From Butyrivibrio sp. LB2008 (GTDB taxonomy: Bacteria; Bacillota; Clostridia; Lachnospirales; Lachnospiraceae), in contig NZ_KK211305.1 of assembly GCF_000621565.1 (NCBI RefSeq), positions 62,001 to 126,000 on the forward strand: 64,000 nt of DNA. The letters are read 5' to 3'. The notes under the pieces are model-generated. The model had not been told where the DNA came from and did no database searches. It was given only the letters and a program-made list of their open reading frames with translations. Positions 1 to 10,825 of the stretch are shown in pieces (the stretch's first letter is position 1; each line of letters begins with the position of its first letter). A program made the position numbers and the translations under genes.

Positions 1-26
1 GATGATAATGAATAAAAAGGAAAAAT

Positions 27-941
27 ATGGAAATCACTATAGAGAACCTAACTAAAAGATTTGGAGATCAAATTGCGGTAAAAGATTTGTCTCTTAAGAT
101 TCCGGCAGGTAAGATATATGGTTTCATAGGCGCGAATGGTGCCGGTAAAACAACGACCATGAAGATGATGGTTGGACTTTTAAAGCCTGATTCAGGCGTC
201 GTCAGATACAACGGAAAAGAAATGAAACATCTGGATAGCAGTATAATGCAGGATGTAGGCGTGTTTATCAGTAAACCCAATTATTATCCCAATCTGACGG
301 CAAGAGAAAATCTTGCATATCTTCAGCGAATACTTGGAAAACCTGTTGAAGAGGCGGACAGAGTTCTTAAGCTTGTTGGGCTTGACGCTGTTGGTGACAA
401 AAAAGTTTCTAAGTTTTCTTTTGGAATGAAGCAAAGACTTGGGCTTGCCATTTCCTTTCTGAATAATCCCAAGGTACTTATTCTTGATGAACCAACTAAC
501 GGACTTGATCCAAGAGGAATATTTGAGATAAGAGAGATGCTTGGAAATTTGGCGCATCAAAGCGGATGTACGATTTTTATCTCGAGCCACAATATTGCAG
601 AGATTGAGAAGCTTTCAGATAGAATATGCATTATCGACAGAGGTAAAAAGATATTTGAAGGAAGCGTTGATGAACTTTATGAAACTGAAGGACTGGAATA
701 TTGTATAAGGACAAATGATTCTGAAAAAGCAGCGAAGCTTTTTGGCAAGATTGGACTGACATATGTAAGAAAAAATGATGCATTCTTTATGGAGATGGCA
801 AAAGAAAAAATACCTGCATTGTTAAAACTTCTTATTGATGCAAATGTTGAAGTATATGAGGTGTCGCCAAACAACAGCCTTGAAAACATATATCTGGCGC
901 TTACCGGAAAAGAAAGAGGTGGCGTATGCAGTGTCTTATAA
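27..941 (+). CDS. ABC transporter ATP-binding protein (BcrA/drug-export type)
   Basis: A 304-residue ATPase of an ABC-2 exporter. Walker A GANGAGKTT lies at residues 35-43, a signature-like SFGMKQ at about 131-136 (in place of the usual LSGGQ, common in the BcrA/lantibiotic-immunity branch), Walker B LILDEP at 151-156 and a switch histidine in ISSH near 186. The C-terminal ~90 residues after the ATPase core are typical of the BcrA/CcmA type. It overlaps the first permease by 16 bp, so the three genes form one operon. The substrate cannot be read from sequence; antimicrobial-peptide export or resistance is a guess from the family. The first 15 bases of the window (ending in TAA at 13-15) could be the end of an upstream gene. 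Confidence 0.93.
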   Translation: MEITIENLTKRFGDQIAVKDLSLKIPAGKIYGFIGANGAGKTTTMKMMVGLLKPDSGVVRYNGKEMKHLDSSIMQDVGVFISKPNYYPNLTARENLAYLQRILGKPVEEADRVLKLVGLDAVGDKKVSKFSFGMKQRLGLAISFLNNPKVLILDEPTNGLDPRGIFEIREMLGNLAHQSGCTIFISSHNIAEIEKLSDRICIIDRGKKIFEGSVDELYETEGLEYCIRTNDSEKAAKLFGKIGLTYVRKNDAFFMEMAKEKIPALLKLLIDANVEVYEVSPNNSLENIYLALTGKERGGVCSVL

Positions 942-1651
942 GAGAAGAAATAAAAAAGATACAGGCTGACAAGTGCGTGCCATATGTGATAATCAGCTTT
1001 GCGGTGTTATGTAACTTGATGGTAGCGGTCTTATGTAAGTTTGATGTGACTAACGAGGATGTACTTGCATTATACGGAAAAAACGGAGTGAATCTATATT
1101 TTTTCATCGGTATAAATACGCTTGTCGGGCTCTTTTGCGCGATGTTTGTCGGATACATGATTTTGACAAAAGAATATATAAATGATACTTGGGATCTTCT
1201 GATGACAAAACTGTTTGACGGCAAGAAACTTGTTGTGGCCAAATTCATCGTATTTATGCTGTATCAGAGCATATACATACTTTTTTCTATTGTTTTATAC
1301 ATTCCGATTTCAAAGCTCTTAATTCGCGCAGATATAGATTTCAGAATGCTTGGAAGTGTTCTGGTCATAGTTTTCTTCATAAATGCATTCTGTTATATAC
1401 TTCAATACTGTATTCAACTATATGTCAAAAATTTCCCCATAGCCGTTGTGTCAGGACTTCTGCTTGTCTACATTCTCGGACCGATCAGAGAAATCGTACA
1501 TATTGCAAATTACATCGGAACGGTTGCCGGAACGTACGCATTTGAATCCGGAAATGTATATAATGCAAAGTTCCTTGCTACATCCGCATTACTGAATATT
1601 GCAATCGGCGCTTCTTTTGTATATATAAGCGGGAAAAAGTTCTACTCATAG
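926..1651 (+). CDS. ABC-2 type transporter permease
   Basis: A 241-residue hydrophobic protein with about six predicted membrane spans and a charged N-terminus, the usual form of an ABC-2 permease subunit. An AAAGAGGTGG ribosome site lies just before ATG 926, inside the end of the ATPase gene (16-bp overlap), which suggests translational coupling. No substrate-specific motif is visible. It should sit in the cytoplasmic membrane as a partner of the ATPase and of the second permease. Confidence 0.85.
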   Translation: MQCLIREEIKKIQADKCVPYVIISFAVLCNLMVAVLCKFDVTNEDVLALYGKNGVNLYFFIGINTLVGLFCAMFVGYMILTKEYINDTWDLLMTKLFDGKKLVVAKFIVFMLYQSIYILFSIVLYIPISKLLIRADIDFRMLGSVLVIVFFINAFCYILQYCIQLYVKNFPIAVVSGLLLVYILGPIREIVHIANYIGTVAGTYAFESGNVYNAKFLATSALLNIAIGASFVYISGKKFYS

Positions 1652-1659
1652 GAGGGAAC

Positions 1660-2370
1660 ATGGATTATTTAAGATTTGAACTAAGAAAAATTAAAGGTTC
1701 CGGGATACTCGTAATCGGGGCGGTTCTGACAATCTTGTCTGTTTTGTTTCAAGGATATTTGGGACTCATGGTAAAAGAAATAACATGCGATATCATACAT
1801 GTTACTGCGATGGATCTTTTTTCGACCCTTATTTTCCCTATATTTATATCAGTTGTGGTTTCGGAGAGCTTCTCTATAGAAGAGACAAATTGTGGAATCG
1901 CAAATTCTTATTTCACTAATATTTCAATAAATAAGATCTATACGATGAAACTTTTGACTGTCAGACTTATAAATCTTTTCTTTTTTACATTGGCAACTGC
2001 GATAACCATGATATTTGTTGCCCTAAAAGGCGGAAATCCCTTGCTTACACTGTTAAAAGAGTGGAAGTGGATTGTTCTCTCGGTGCTGACTATTTTTGCA
2101 CTGATAAATATCGTCGGCTTGATAATAATATTGTTCAAAAGCCGCCTCTGCTCAATGCTGATATCAGTCATAGCGACCATCTTTGCCAGCAGCCTTAACC
2201 CGCTGGGAATTTCCTGGCTCAACCCTTGGTATGGTTTCGAACACGCCCTTTTCTACAGAGGACTTAGCCCTATTGCCATAACCTACATGATAATCCTTTT
2301 TGTACTAAGTGAATTTCTTATAAAAAAGAAAATCCAAGTAATTCCCAACCTTCTGGAAAACATGGTCTGA
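1660..2370 (+). CDS. ABC-2 type transporter permease, second subunit
   Basis: A 236-residue polytopic membrane protein, about six spans, starting 8 bp after the previous permease with a strong GGAGGG site. Its N-terminus (LRFELRKIKGSGILVIGAVL) has the short amphipathic segment then a span seen in BcrB-like ABC-2 permeases. Paired permeases behind one ATPase are common in lantibiotic immunity (LanFEG-like) and bacitracin-type exporters, so the three genes probably form one heteromeric exporter. It is the last gene before a 330-bp spacer. Confidence 0.83.
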   Translation: MDYLRFELRKIKGSGILVIGAVLTILSVLFQGYLGLMVKEITCDIIHVTAMDLFSTLIFPIFISVVVSESFSIEETNCGIANSYFTNISINKIYTMKLLTVRLINLFFFTLATAITMIFVALKGGNPLLTLLKEWKWIVLSVLTIFALINIVGLIIILFKSRLCSMLISVIATIFASSLNPLGISWLNPWYGFEHALFYRGLSPIAITYMIILFVLSEFLIKKKIQVIPNLLENMV

Positions 2371-2405
2371 TCATTATTTCAAATTATGTCCTTCAGGAAT
2401 CTATA

Positions 2406-2432
2406 CATTCTTGAACATGAAGTTCAAGAATG
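2406..2432. repeat. Short perfect inverted repeat; part of a dispersed intergenic repeat
   Basis: CATTCTTGAAC at 2406-2416 and its exact complement at 2422-2432 form an 11-bp stem with loop ATGAA. The 20 nt at 2413-2432 recur exactly at 17964-17983. It may also help stop transcription of the ABC operon, though no T-tract follows. Confidence 0.7.
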
Positions 2433-2434
2433 CA

Positions 2435-2480
2435 TCAACCAAGCCAATTAAAATCGACTTCGTCGATGGGGCTTGGTTGA
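2435..2480. repeat. Two-tier hairpin in the spacer before hrcA
   Basis: An 11-bp stem (TCAACCAAGCC at 2435-2445 with its complement at 2470-2480) encloses a small internal loop and a second 6-bp stem (ATCGAC 2453-2458 / GTCGAT 2462-2467) closed by TTC. There is no T-run, so it is not a classical terminator. It lies between the 11-bp inverted repeat and a 19-nt block shared with 17.95 kb, as part of a composite intergenic element. Confidence 0.65.
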
Positions 2481-2493
2481 CTCTTGAATCACT

Positions 2494-2512
2494 TTCTCAC
2501 GAAATCCGCAGC
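2494..2512 (-). repeat. 19-nt block repeated in opposite orientation at 17948-17966
   Basis: On the minus strand this reads GCTGCGGATTTCGTGAGAA, identical to plus-strand 17948-17966. Together with the 20-nt block at 2413-2432 (copy at 17964-17983) it marks two copies of one dispersed intergenic repeat. Confidence 0.7.
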
Positions 2513-2565
2513 AAGTCCCGGCGTCATGTAAGCCACCACTTTATACACTTTTTAGAAAAGGTATG

Positions 2566-2592
2566 TTGACATTAATGGCCCAGAGTGATAAT
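2566..2592 (+). promoter_or_regulatory. Probable sigma-A promoter of the hrcA operon
   Basis: TTGACA at 2566-2571 is a perfect -35 box. GATAAT at 2587-2592 (15-bp spacer) is the best-matching -10; TAATTT at 2589-2594 gives 17 bp but a weaker match. The CIRCE operator begins about 18 nt downstream, where HrcA would block transcription. Confidence 0.6.
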
Positions 2593-2609
2593 TTATGATA
2601 CAGAAGATG

Positions 2610-2636
2610 TTAGCACTCGAGTTAAGTGAGTGCTAA
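2610..2636 (+). promoter_or_regulatory. CIRCE operator (HrcA binding site)
   Basis: TTAGCACTC at 2610-2618, a 9-nt spacer, then GAGTGCTAA at 2628-2636: an exact match to the 9-9-9 CIRCE consensus. It lies in the leader of hrcA-grpE-dnaK-dnaJ, so the operon should be autorepressed by HrcA and induced by heat. Confidence 0.97.
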
Positions 2637-2700
2637 TACATAAGAAAAACAGTTACCGTCCAATGAATTTAACCGGTGAATACATAGGAAGGTGGACACT

Positions 2701-3735
2701 TTGGAACTAGACGAAAGAAAAAGAAAAATACTTCATGCGATAGTCAGAAATTACCTTGAGACAGGCGAACCTGTAGGAAGCCGTACGATTTCCAAGTACA
2801 CGGATCTTAATCTTAGCTCCGCTACAATAAGAAATGAAATGGCAGACCTTGAAGAGATGGGACTCATCATTCAGCCGCATACCTCGGCGGGACGTATTCC
2901 TTCAGATCAGGGTTACCGTGTCTATGTAGACGAGATGCTTCGTGACAAAGAGCAGGAAGTAGAGAATATGAAGGAGATGCTTCTTGATAAAGAAGAGAAG
3001 CTTGAGACACTCCTTAAGAAAGTTGCCAAGACACTTGCCGTTGATACCAACTACGCAACGATGATCTCGGCACCGCAGATCAGAAAGAACAAACTTAAAT
3101 TCATACAGATATCAAAGGTCGATGAGGAACACCTTCTTGCGACCATAGTAATAGAAGGCAACGTTATCAAGAACAAGATAATAAACGTTGAGGAAATGCT
3201 TGATGACACCACGATGCTTAAGCTCAACATCTTGTTGAACACAAGATTGGACGGACTTGCGGTTGAGGATATCAACCTCGGACTTATAGCAGCCGTCAAA
3301 CAGGAAGCAGGCATACACAGCGAGATTATTGGAAATGTCATCGATGCTGCGGCAGAGTCGATCACGGCTGACGATGACCTTCAGATATATACAAGCGGAA
3401 CGATGAACATCTTCAAGTATCCCGAGCTTACCGACAGTGCGAAGGCGAGCGAGCTTATAAGCACATTTGAGGATGCCAAGGATCTTAACAGCATCGTTGA
3501 GAACACACTCTCGGCTGATGAAGAAGAGACAGGCATTCAGGTATATATAGGAAATGAAACTCCTGTACAGGCTATGAAGGATTGCAGCGTTGTTACCGCA
3601 ACTTACGAACTTGGAGACGGAATGAAGGGCACGGTAGGAATAATCGGTCCCAAGCGAATGGACTACGACAAAGTTATTTCGACTCTTAAGAATATGAGAT
3701 ACGCTCTTGATGAGCTATATAAGAAAAAGAGTTAG
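2701..3735 (+). CDS. hrcA: Heat-inducible transcription repressor HrcA
   Basis: About 344 residues. The N-terminal winged helix starts LELDERKRKILHAIVRNYL and is followed by the typical GEPVGSRTIS and SSATIRNEMADLEEMG segments; the rest matches the HrcA dimerisation/inserted domain. TTG 2701 is preferred over GTG 2692 because the AGGAAGG ribosome site (2686-2692) overlaps that GTG and is well spaced from the TTG. HrcA binds CIRCE, here just upstream, with GroEL as usual corepressor. It is first gene of the classical heat-shock operon. Confidence 0.96.
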   Translation: MELDERKRKILHAIVRNYLETGEPVGSRTISKYTDLNLSSATIRNEMADLEEMGLIIQPHTSAGRIPSDQGYRVYVDEMLRDKEQEVENMKEMLLDKEEKLETLLKKVAKTLAVDTNYATMISAPQIRKNKLKFIQISKVDEEHLLATIVIEGNVIKNKIINVEEMLDDTTMLKLNILLNTRLDGLAVEDINLGLIAAVKQEAGIHSEIIGNVIDAAAESITADDDLQIYTSGTMNIFKYPELTDSAKASELISTFEDAKDLNSIVENTLSADEEETGIQVYIGNETPVQAMKDCSVVTATYELGDGMKGTVGIIGPKRMDYDKVISTLKNMRYALDELYKKKS

Positions 3736-3776
3736 TCCTGATGAGAATTATGAATATTTGAGGAGGCAAAGTTAAA

Positions 3777-4457
3777 TTGAGCAGTACAGATAAGAAAAAA
3801 GTTCACGATAAACCTGCTAAGGAAGTAAACGAGCAGGAGAAGGAAGTTCTCGAAGAAATCATTGAAGAGCTTGAAGAGGAAGCTAAAGAGAAGAAGGAAG
3901 AAGCTACCAAAGAGGAAGCTGAAGCCGAGGTTGAAGATGCTTCCGGAGAGAATGACGAAGAAACTTCCGGGGAAAAGGCTGAAGATAAGAAGAAAGGTCT
4001 TTTCAAAAAAGATAAAAAGGATCCTCTTAAGGAAAAGATAGATGAACTCAACGACAGACTTATAAGACAGGTTGCAGAGTTCGACAACTTCAGAAAGAGA
4101 ACTGACAAAGAGAAAGCTCAGATGTTTGAGCAGGGACAGGGAAGCATCCTTGAGAAACTTCTTCCTGTAATTGACAATTTTGAGCGAGGACTTCAGGCAG
4201 TTCCCGAAGCTGAGAAAGATGGAGCCTTTGCAGATGGTATGAACAAGATCTACAAACAGCTTATGAAGCAGATGGAAGATCTTGGAGTAACCCCAATTGA
4301 AGCTGTGGGAAAAGAATTCGATCCCAACTTCCACAACGCGGTTATGCAGGTGGAAAGCGAGGAATATGAATCCGGAATTGTTGCACAGGAACTTCAAAAG
4401 GGATATATGTTCCACGACACCGTGCTCAGACACAGCATGGTTGGTGTTACCCAGTGA
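3777..4457 (+). CDS. grpE: Nucleotide exchange factor GrpE
   Basis: A 226-residue GrpE starting at TTG 3777 behind GAGGAGG. The first ~75 residues are a highly charged Lys/Glu tract, disordered or coiled-coil, longer than in many GrpE proteins. The conserved part runs from LIRQVAEFDNFRKRT (about 96-110) through the long helix to the beta domain with EAVGKEFDPNFHNAVM and the C-terminal VLRHSMVGV. It releases ADP from DnaK, which follows 80 bp downstream. Part of the HrcA regulon. Confidence 0.96.
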   Translation: MSSTDKKKVHDKPAKEVNEQEKEVLEEIIEELEEEAKEKKEEATKEEAEAEVEDASGENDEETSGEKAEDKKKGLFKKDKKDPLKEKIDELNDRLIRQVAEFDNFRKRTDKEKAQMFEQGQGSILEKLLPVIDNFERGLQAVPEAEKDGAFADGMNKIYKQLMKQMEDLGVTPIEAVGKEFDPNFHNAVMQVESEEYESGIVAQELQKGYMFHDTVLRHSMVGVTQ

Positions 4458-4507
4458 GTGGTATAGATTTCAAATATCGACATCACTGATTTTTAAGACG
4501 TAAATGA

Positions 4508-6418
<1,911 letters not shown>

Positions 6419-6441
6419 TAAGGTTTACGATAAAGATTCTG

Positions 6442-6469
6442 ATAGCCAGACGAATTCTCGCCTGGCTAT
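6442..6469 (+). terminator. Hairpin between dnaK and dnaJ
   Basis: ATAGCCAG at 6442-6449 pairs with CTGGCTAT at 6462-6469 (8 bp). There is no U-tract, so it is more likely an attenuating or mRNA-stabilising hairpin that lowers dnaJ relative to dnaK than a full terminator. Confidence 0.45.
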
Positions 6470-6519
6470 TCGGAGCATTTTGAACCAGAGAGAAAATTTG
6501 ATGATATTTGAGGAGTGTT

Positions 6520-7704
6520 ATGGCAGAGCAAAAGCGTGACTATTATGAGGTTCTCGGAGTAAGTAAGAGTGCCTCTGATGAAGAGATTAAAAAAGCATAT
6601 CGAGTACTTGCTAAAAAATATCATCCTGATATGAACCCCGGAGATTCAGCTGCTGCAGAGAAGTTCAAAGAAGCTTCCGAAGCGTATGCTGTACTCAGCG
6701 ATCCCGAGAAGAAGAGACAGTACGATCAGTTTGGTCATGCTGCTTTTGAAGGTGGCGGATCCGGCGGATTTGGTGGATTTGATTTTAACGGTGCTGACTT
6801 CGGAGATATATTCGGAGACATATTCGGAGATTTCTTCGGAGGCGGAAGGTCACGCGGTGGCGCAAGAAGTGGTCCTTCTAAGGGAGCCAATCTGCGTGCC
6901 AGCGTAAGGATTACTTTCCTTGAAGCTGTATTTGGCTGTGAGAAAGAGCTTGAGCTTACAATAAAAGATCCCTGCCCGACTTGTCACGGAACAGGTGCCA
7001 AGCCCGGAACCACAGCACAGACATGTTCTAAGTGCGGAGGAAAAGGACAGATTGTATATACACAGCAGTCTTTCTTCGGCACGGTAAGAAATGTTCAGAC
7101 ATGTCCCGAGTGCGGCGGAACAGGTAAGGTTATCAAGGATAAGTGTACCGATTGCCACGGAACAGGATATATTGCAAGCAGGAAGAAGATTCAGGTTACT
7201 ATTCCCGCAGGTATAGATAACGGACAGAGCGTAAGAATCCGCGATAAGGGTGAGCCAGGCGTGAACGGCGGACCGAGAGGAGATCTTCTTGTTGAAGTTA
7301 TCGTCTCAGATCATCCTATCTTCCAGAGAGAGGGATACGACATCTATTCAATGGTGCCTGTATCATTTGCAATCGCAACTCTCGGAGGAACGGTTCTTAT
7401 CGATACCGTAGACGGAAAAGTTGCTTATGATGTAAAGGCCGGAACTCAGACTGATACAAGAGTAAGACTTCGCGGCAAGGGTGTTCCTTCACTCAGAGAT
7501 AAGTCAATTCGCGGTGACCACTATGTGACACTTGTTGTCCAGGTTCCCGAGAAGATCTCAAAAGAAGCGAAAGACATTCTTAAGAAATTTGATGAGCTCA
7601 CAGGTGATTCACTTACAGCAGCCGAGCGAATGATGGATTCCAAGGACAAGGATCCCGGTGGAGACAATCCCGGCGGCAAGAAAAAGAAATCATTCTGGAA
7701 ATAA
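6520..7704 (+). CDS. dnaJ: Co-chaperone DnaJ (Hsp40)
   Basis: A 394-residue type I J protein. ATG 6520 ([14 protein letters not shown]) is preferred over TTG 6508, which precedes the GAGGAG ribosome site. The J domain holds the HPD motif ([10 protein letters not shown]), followed by a Gly/Phe-rich stretch (about 75-115), then four zinc-binding CxxCxGxG repeats ([32 protein letters not shown]), the substrate-binding domains, and a Lys-rich C-terminus. It stimulates DnaK's ATPase. Last gene of the heat-shock unit before a strong terminator. Confidence 0.98.
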   Translation: MAEQKRDYYEVLGVSKSASDEEIKKAYRVLAKKYHPDMNPGDSAAAEKFKEASEAYAVLSDPEKKRQYDQFGHAAFEGGGSGGFGGFDFNGADFGDIFGDIFGDFFGGGRSRGGARSGPSKGANLRASVRITFLEAVFGCEKELELTIKDPCPTCHGTGAKPGTTAQTCSKCGGKGQIVYTQQSFFGTVRNVQTCPECGGTGKVIKDKCTDCHGTGYIASRKKIQVTIPAGIDNGQSVRIRDKGEPGVNGGPRGDLLVEVIVSDHPIFQREGYDIYSMVPVSFAIATLGGTVLIDTVDGKVAYDVKAGTQTDTRVRLRGKGVPSLRDKSIRGDHYVTLVVQVPEKISKEAKDILKKFDELTGDSLTAAERMMDSKDKDPGGDNPGGKKKKSFWK

Positions 7705-7743
7705 ATTTTGCTTATAAATTTTCCTTATGTTTTAAAGTATGGT

Positions 7744-7781
7744 ATACTTCCGTAGTTAGAGATGGCTACGGAAGTATTTTT
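7744..7781 (+). terminator. Intrinsic terminator after dnaJ
   Basis: A perfect 12-bp stem (ATACTTCCGTAG at 7744-7755 with its complement at 7766-7777), a 10-nt loop and a run of five T. Ends the hrcA operon. Confidence 0.92.
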
Positions 7782-7849
7782 GTGATATAGGCGTATGCCA
7801 TGAAGCAATTCGTATATCGCAAAATGTTTACAATAATAGGTGAAACAAT

Positions 7850-8887
7850 ATGAAATGGATGCGTTTTAGAGTCCGTACAAACGAAGAAGCGGAAGATATC
7901 ATAATAAGTTACCTTGAGGATATAGGCCTTGAGGGAGCACAGATTGAAGACAATGTGCCTTTGACAGCTGCAGATAAAGAGCAGATGTTTATTGATGCAC
8001 CGGAACTTGAGCCTGATAATGCGCAGACAGGTATTGAAGCGGGCGTTGCATATCTCAATTTCTTTTTGGAGATTGATGACGAAGATATGCTTACTGTTGA
8101 ATGTCCCGATGAAAACGGAGAGTATGTCAAAGTTAAGAAAACTCCCGATGAGATGCTCGCAGAGCTCAAGGACAAACTTGCAGAGCTCAGATCTTTTTCA
8201 AATATCGGAGACGGAACTGTATCGGTTGATGTCACTGAAGATATTGACTGGATCAACAATTGGAAACAGTACTTCCATAAGTTTTATATAGATGATGTTC
8301 TTGTTATTCCTTCATGGGAGAAGGAGACCGATGAGGATAAAGAGAAAGCCGAGATGGTTCTTCATATCGATCCCGGAACGGCTTTCGGAACAGGAATGCA
8401 TGAGACGACTCAGCTCTGTATCAGAATGCTGAGAAAATATATAACTCCTGAGACCGAACTTCTCGATGTCGGAACGGGAAGCGGAGTACTCTCAATTCTT
8501 TCTCTCATGTTCGGCGCTAAGCACGCTGTCGGAACAGACCTTGATAAATGTGCTGTACCAGCGGTAAAAGAGAATATGGAGAATAACAACATCAGTCCCG
8601 ACAAGTTCGACATGATGATCGGAAATATCATAGACGATAAGGAAATACAGGATAAAGTCGGCTATGATAAGTATGATATCGTTGTTGCAAATATACTTGC
8701 AAACGTACTTGTTCCTCTTACACCCGTTATACTGAACCAGCTTAAGAGCGGCGGAATATATATTACATCGGGAATAATCAATACCAAAGAGGAAGAGGTC
8801 AAGAAAGCACATCTTGATGCGGGTCTTGAGATACTTGAGATTCACCATCAGGGAGACTGGGTTTCTATCACATCGAGGAAAAACTGA
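7850..8887 (+). CDS. prmA: Ribosomal protein L11 methyltransferase PrmA
   Basis: A 345-residue SAM-dependent methyltransferase. The N-terminal L11-recognition domain (MKWMRFRVRTNEEAEDII) is followed by the catalytic domain with DPGTAFGTGMHETT (about 174-187) and the SAM motif LLDVGTGSGVLSI. It methylates ribosomal protein L11. The stop overlaps the rsmE start (TGATG). Same position downstream of dnaJ as in B. subtilis, but separated from it here by a terminator. Confidence 0.96.
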   Translation: MKWMRFRVRTNEEAEDIIISYLEDIGLEGAQIEDNVPLTAADKEQMFIDAPELEPDNAQTGIEAGVAYLNFFLEIDDEDMLTVECPDENGEYVKVKKTPDEMLAELKDKLAELRSFSNIGDGTVSVDVTEDIDWINNWKQYFHKFYIDDVLVIPSWEKETDEDKEKAEMVLHIDPGTAFGTGMHETTQLCIRMLRKYITPETELLDVGTGSGVLSILSLMFGAKHAVGTDLDKCAVPAVKENMENNNISPDKFDMMIGNIIDDKEIQDKVGYDKYDIVVANILANVLVPLTPVILNQLKSGGIYITSGIINTKEEEVKKAHLDAGLEILEIHHQGDWVSITSRKN

Positions 8888-9639
8888 TGTATCATTTTTT
8901 TGTTGAAAGCGCGCAGGTAAGTCCTGATCTTAAACGCGTTGACATAGTCGGAGCCGATTACAACCACATCGCGAATGTACTTAGGATGAAAGTGGGCGAG
9001 CAGTTTTCGGTAAGTATCAGAGAGGAAAACGACGGGCGCGAGCTTTTTTACGAGATCGAAGAGATCAATAAGACAAGTGTTGTCGGAAAGCTTTGCTTTG
9101 TCGAGGAAGTTGGAAATGAACTTCCGTCGAAGATCTATCTTTTCCAGGGGCTACCGAAGGTTGATAAAATGGAGCTCATCATTCAGAAGGCTGTTGAACT
9201 CGGAGCTTTTGAGATTATACCCATGTCTACAAAAAGGTGTATAGTTAAGCTTGATGCAAAAAAGGCTGAGTCAAAGGTAAAGAGATGGCGGGCAATCGCG
9301 GAGGCGGCAGCCAAGCAGAGTAAGAGAGCGGTCATCCCTGTTGTAAAAGAACCGATGACAATGAAGCAGGCAATAGAGTATGCAAAAGAGCTTGAAGTTA
9401 AGCTCATACCCTATGAACTTGCGGAGCATATAGACGAAACCAAGAAGATAATAGAGGGCATAAAACCCGGAGAGAACATTGCTGTGTTTATCGGACCTGA
9501 AGGCGGCTTTTCTGAAGAGGAAGTTGCGCTTGCCAAGGAAAACGGGGTTCTTCCGATAACACTCGGAAAGAGAATCTTAAGGACAGAAACAGCAGGTTTT
9601 ACCATCATTTCATGGCTTATGTATCATTTAGAAGGATGA
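8887..9639 (+). CDS. rsmE: 16S rRNA m3U1498 methyltransferase RsmE
   Basis: A 250-residue SPOUT-class enzyme methylating U1498 of 16S rRNA. It has an N-terminal PUA-like domain and a C-terminal knot with the family motifs FIGPEGGFSEEE (about 201-212) and LGKRILRTETA (about 227-237). Its ATG overlaps the prmA stop by one base, so the two are coupled. Confidence 0.95.
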   Translation: MYHFFVESAQVSPDLKRVDIVGADYNHIANVLRMKVGEQFSVSIREENDGRELFYEIEEINKTSVVGKLCFVEEVGNELPSKIYLFQGLPKVDKMELIIQKAVELGAFEIIPMSTKRCIVKLDAKKAESKVKRWRAIAEAAAKQSKRAVIPVVKEPMTMKQAIEYAKELEVKLIPYELAEHIDETKKIIEGIKPGENIAVFIGPEGGFSEEEVALAKENGVLPITLGKRILRTETAGFTIISWLMYHLEG

Positions 9640-9642
9640 GAA

Positions 9643-10800
9643 ATGGAAGCATATTTGGATAATTCGGCTACAACGAGAGCGTTTGATGAAGTTGCGGATC
9701 TTGTGGCCAAAGTAATGAAAGAAGAATACGGAAATCCCTCAAGTGTTCATCATATGGGACTTGTTTCGGGAGAGAGACTTGCACAGGCAAGGGAAACTAT
9801 CGCGACAACGCTTAAAGTTGACAGCAACGAGATAGTTTTTACATCAGGCGGAACCGAGTCTGATAACTTCGCTATAATCGGTGCTGCGAGAGCCAATAAA
9901 TGGCGCGGCAAGCACATCATAACAACATCAATCGAGCATCCTGCGGTACTTGTTACAATGGAGTACTTGCAGAAAGAGGGCTTTGAGATAACATATCTTC
10001 CCGTCGATCACGAGGGCAAGGTGAGCCTTGATGATCTTAAGAATGCGATGAGAGAAGATACCATTCTTGTTTCCATGATGTTTGTAAATAACGAGATTGG
10101 GACCATTGAGCCGGTTGCCAAAGCGGGAGAACTTATTAAAGCCATAAACAAAGATATTGTTTTCCATGTGGATGCGGTTCAGGCATACGGCAAGGTTCAG
10201 ATTCGCCCGAGAGCAATGAACATAGACCTTATGTCCGTGAGTGGTCACAAGATACACGGGCCAAAGGGAGTAGGTTTTTTATATATCAAAAAAGGAACCA
10301 AGATCGTGCCGATATGCTACGGCGGAGGCCAGCAGAAGGGCATGAGATCCGGAACGGAGAATGTTCCCGGAATCGCAGGACTTGCCCTTGCAGCCAAGAT
10401 GTGCCATGATGATTTTAAAAATCGCATCGAAAAGCTTTATGAACTTAAGAAATATCTCATTGACTCGCTTAATGAGAGAATTACGGATATAAAGATAAAC
10501 GGACCTTCATGTGAGGAGGGAGCGCCGCACATCGTGAGCCTTTCGATAAAAGGTCTTGCGGCAGAGACGGTTCTTAATATGCTCAGCAGCAAAAAGATCT
10601 ATGTCTCTGCGGGAAGTGCATGTTCATCAAACAATCCGCATGTGTCAGATACACTTGTTGCCGTCGGAGTAGAAAGAGAACTTCTCGAATCTACGATAAG
10701 GATAAGTATGTCACTTATGACAACCAAGGAGGAGATTGACTTCTTCCTTGATACATTGTGTTCTCAGGTTGAGAATATGAGAATGTTCTATCGTCACTGA
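9643..10800 (+). CDS. Cysteine desulfurase, NifS/IscS family (ThiI partner)
   Basis: A 385-residue PLP-dependent class V aminotransferase fold. Lys203 in SVSGHKIHGPKG binds PLP and Cys327 in SAGSACSS is the persulfide-forming cysteine; the N-terminus MEAYLDNSATT is typical. It begins 3 bp after rsmE and is followed at once by thiI. In B. subtilis a dedicated desulfurase (NifZ) beside thiI hands sulfur to ThiI for s4U in tRNA, so that role is inferred rather than general Fe-S assembly. No iscU/sufU scaffold is nearby. Confidence 0.95.
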   Translation: MEAYLDNSATTRAFDEVADLVAKVMKEEYGNPSSVHHMGLVSGERLAQARETIATTLKVDSNEIVFTSGGTESDNFAIIGAARANKWRGKHIITTSIEHPAVLVTMEYLQKEGFEITYLPVDHEGKVSLDDLKNAMREDTILVSMMFVNNEIGTIEPVAKAGELIKAINKDIVFHVDAVQAYGKVQIRPRAMNIDLMSVSGHKIHGPKGVGFLYIKKGTKIVPICYGGGQQKGMRSGTENVPGIAGLALAAKMCHDDFKNRIEKLYELKKYLIDSLNERITDIKINGPSCEEGAPHIVSLSIKGLAAETVLNMLSSKKIYVSAGSACSSNNPHVSDTLVAVGVERELLESTIRISMSLMTTKEEIDFFLDTLCSQVENMRMFYRH

Positions 10801-10825
10801 TGTCTATAGAAAAAGAGGAAAAGAA

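Noticed and set aside
2435-2480. Hairpin before hrcA as an intrinsic terminator of the ABC operon
   Set aside because: Strong stem but no T-tract on either strand; better explained as part of the dispersed repeat.
3732-4433. Long minus-strand reading frame opposite grpE
   Set aside because: Shadow of grpE: Phe/Leu/Ser-rich composition caused by Glu/Lys codons on the coding strand, no ribosome site.
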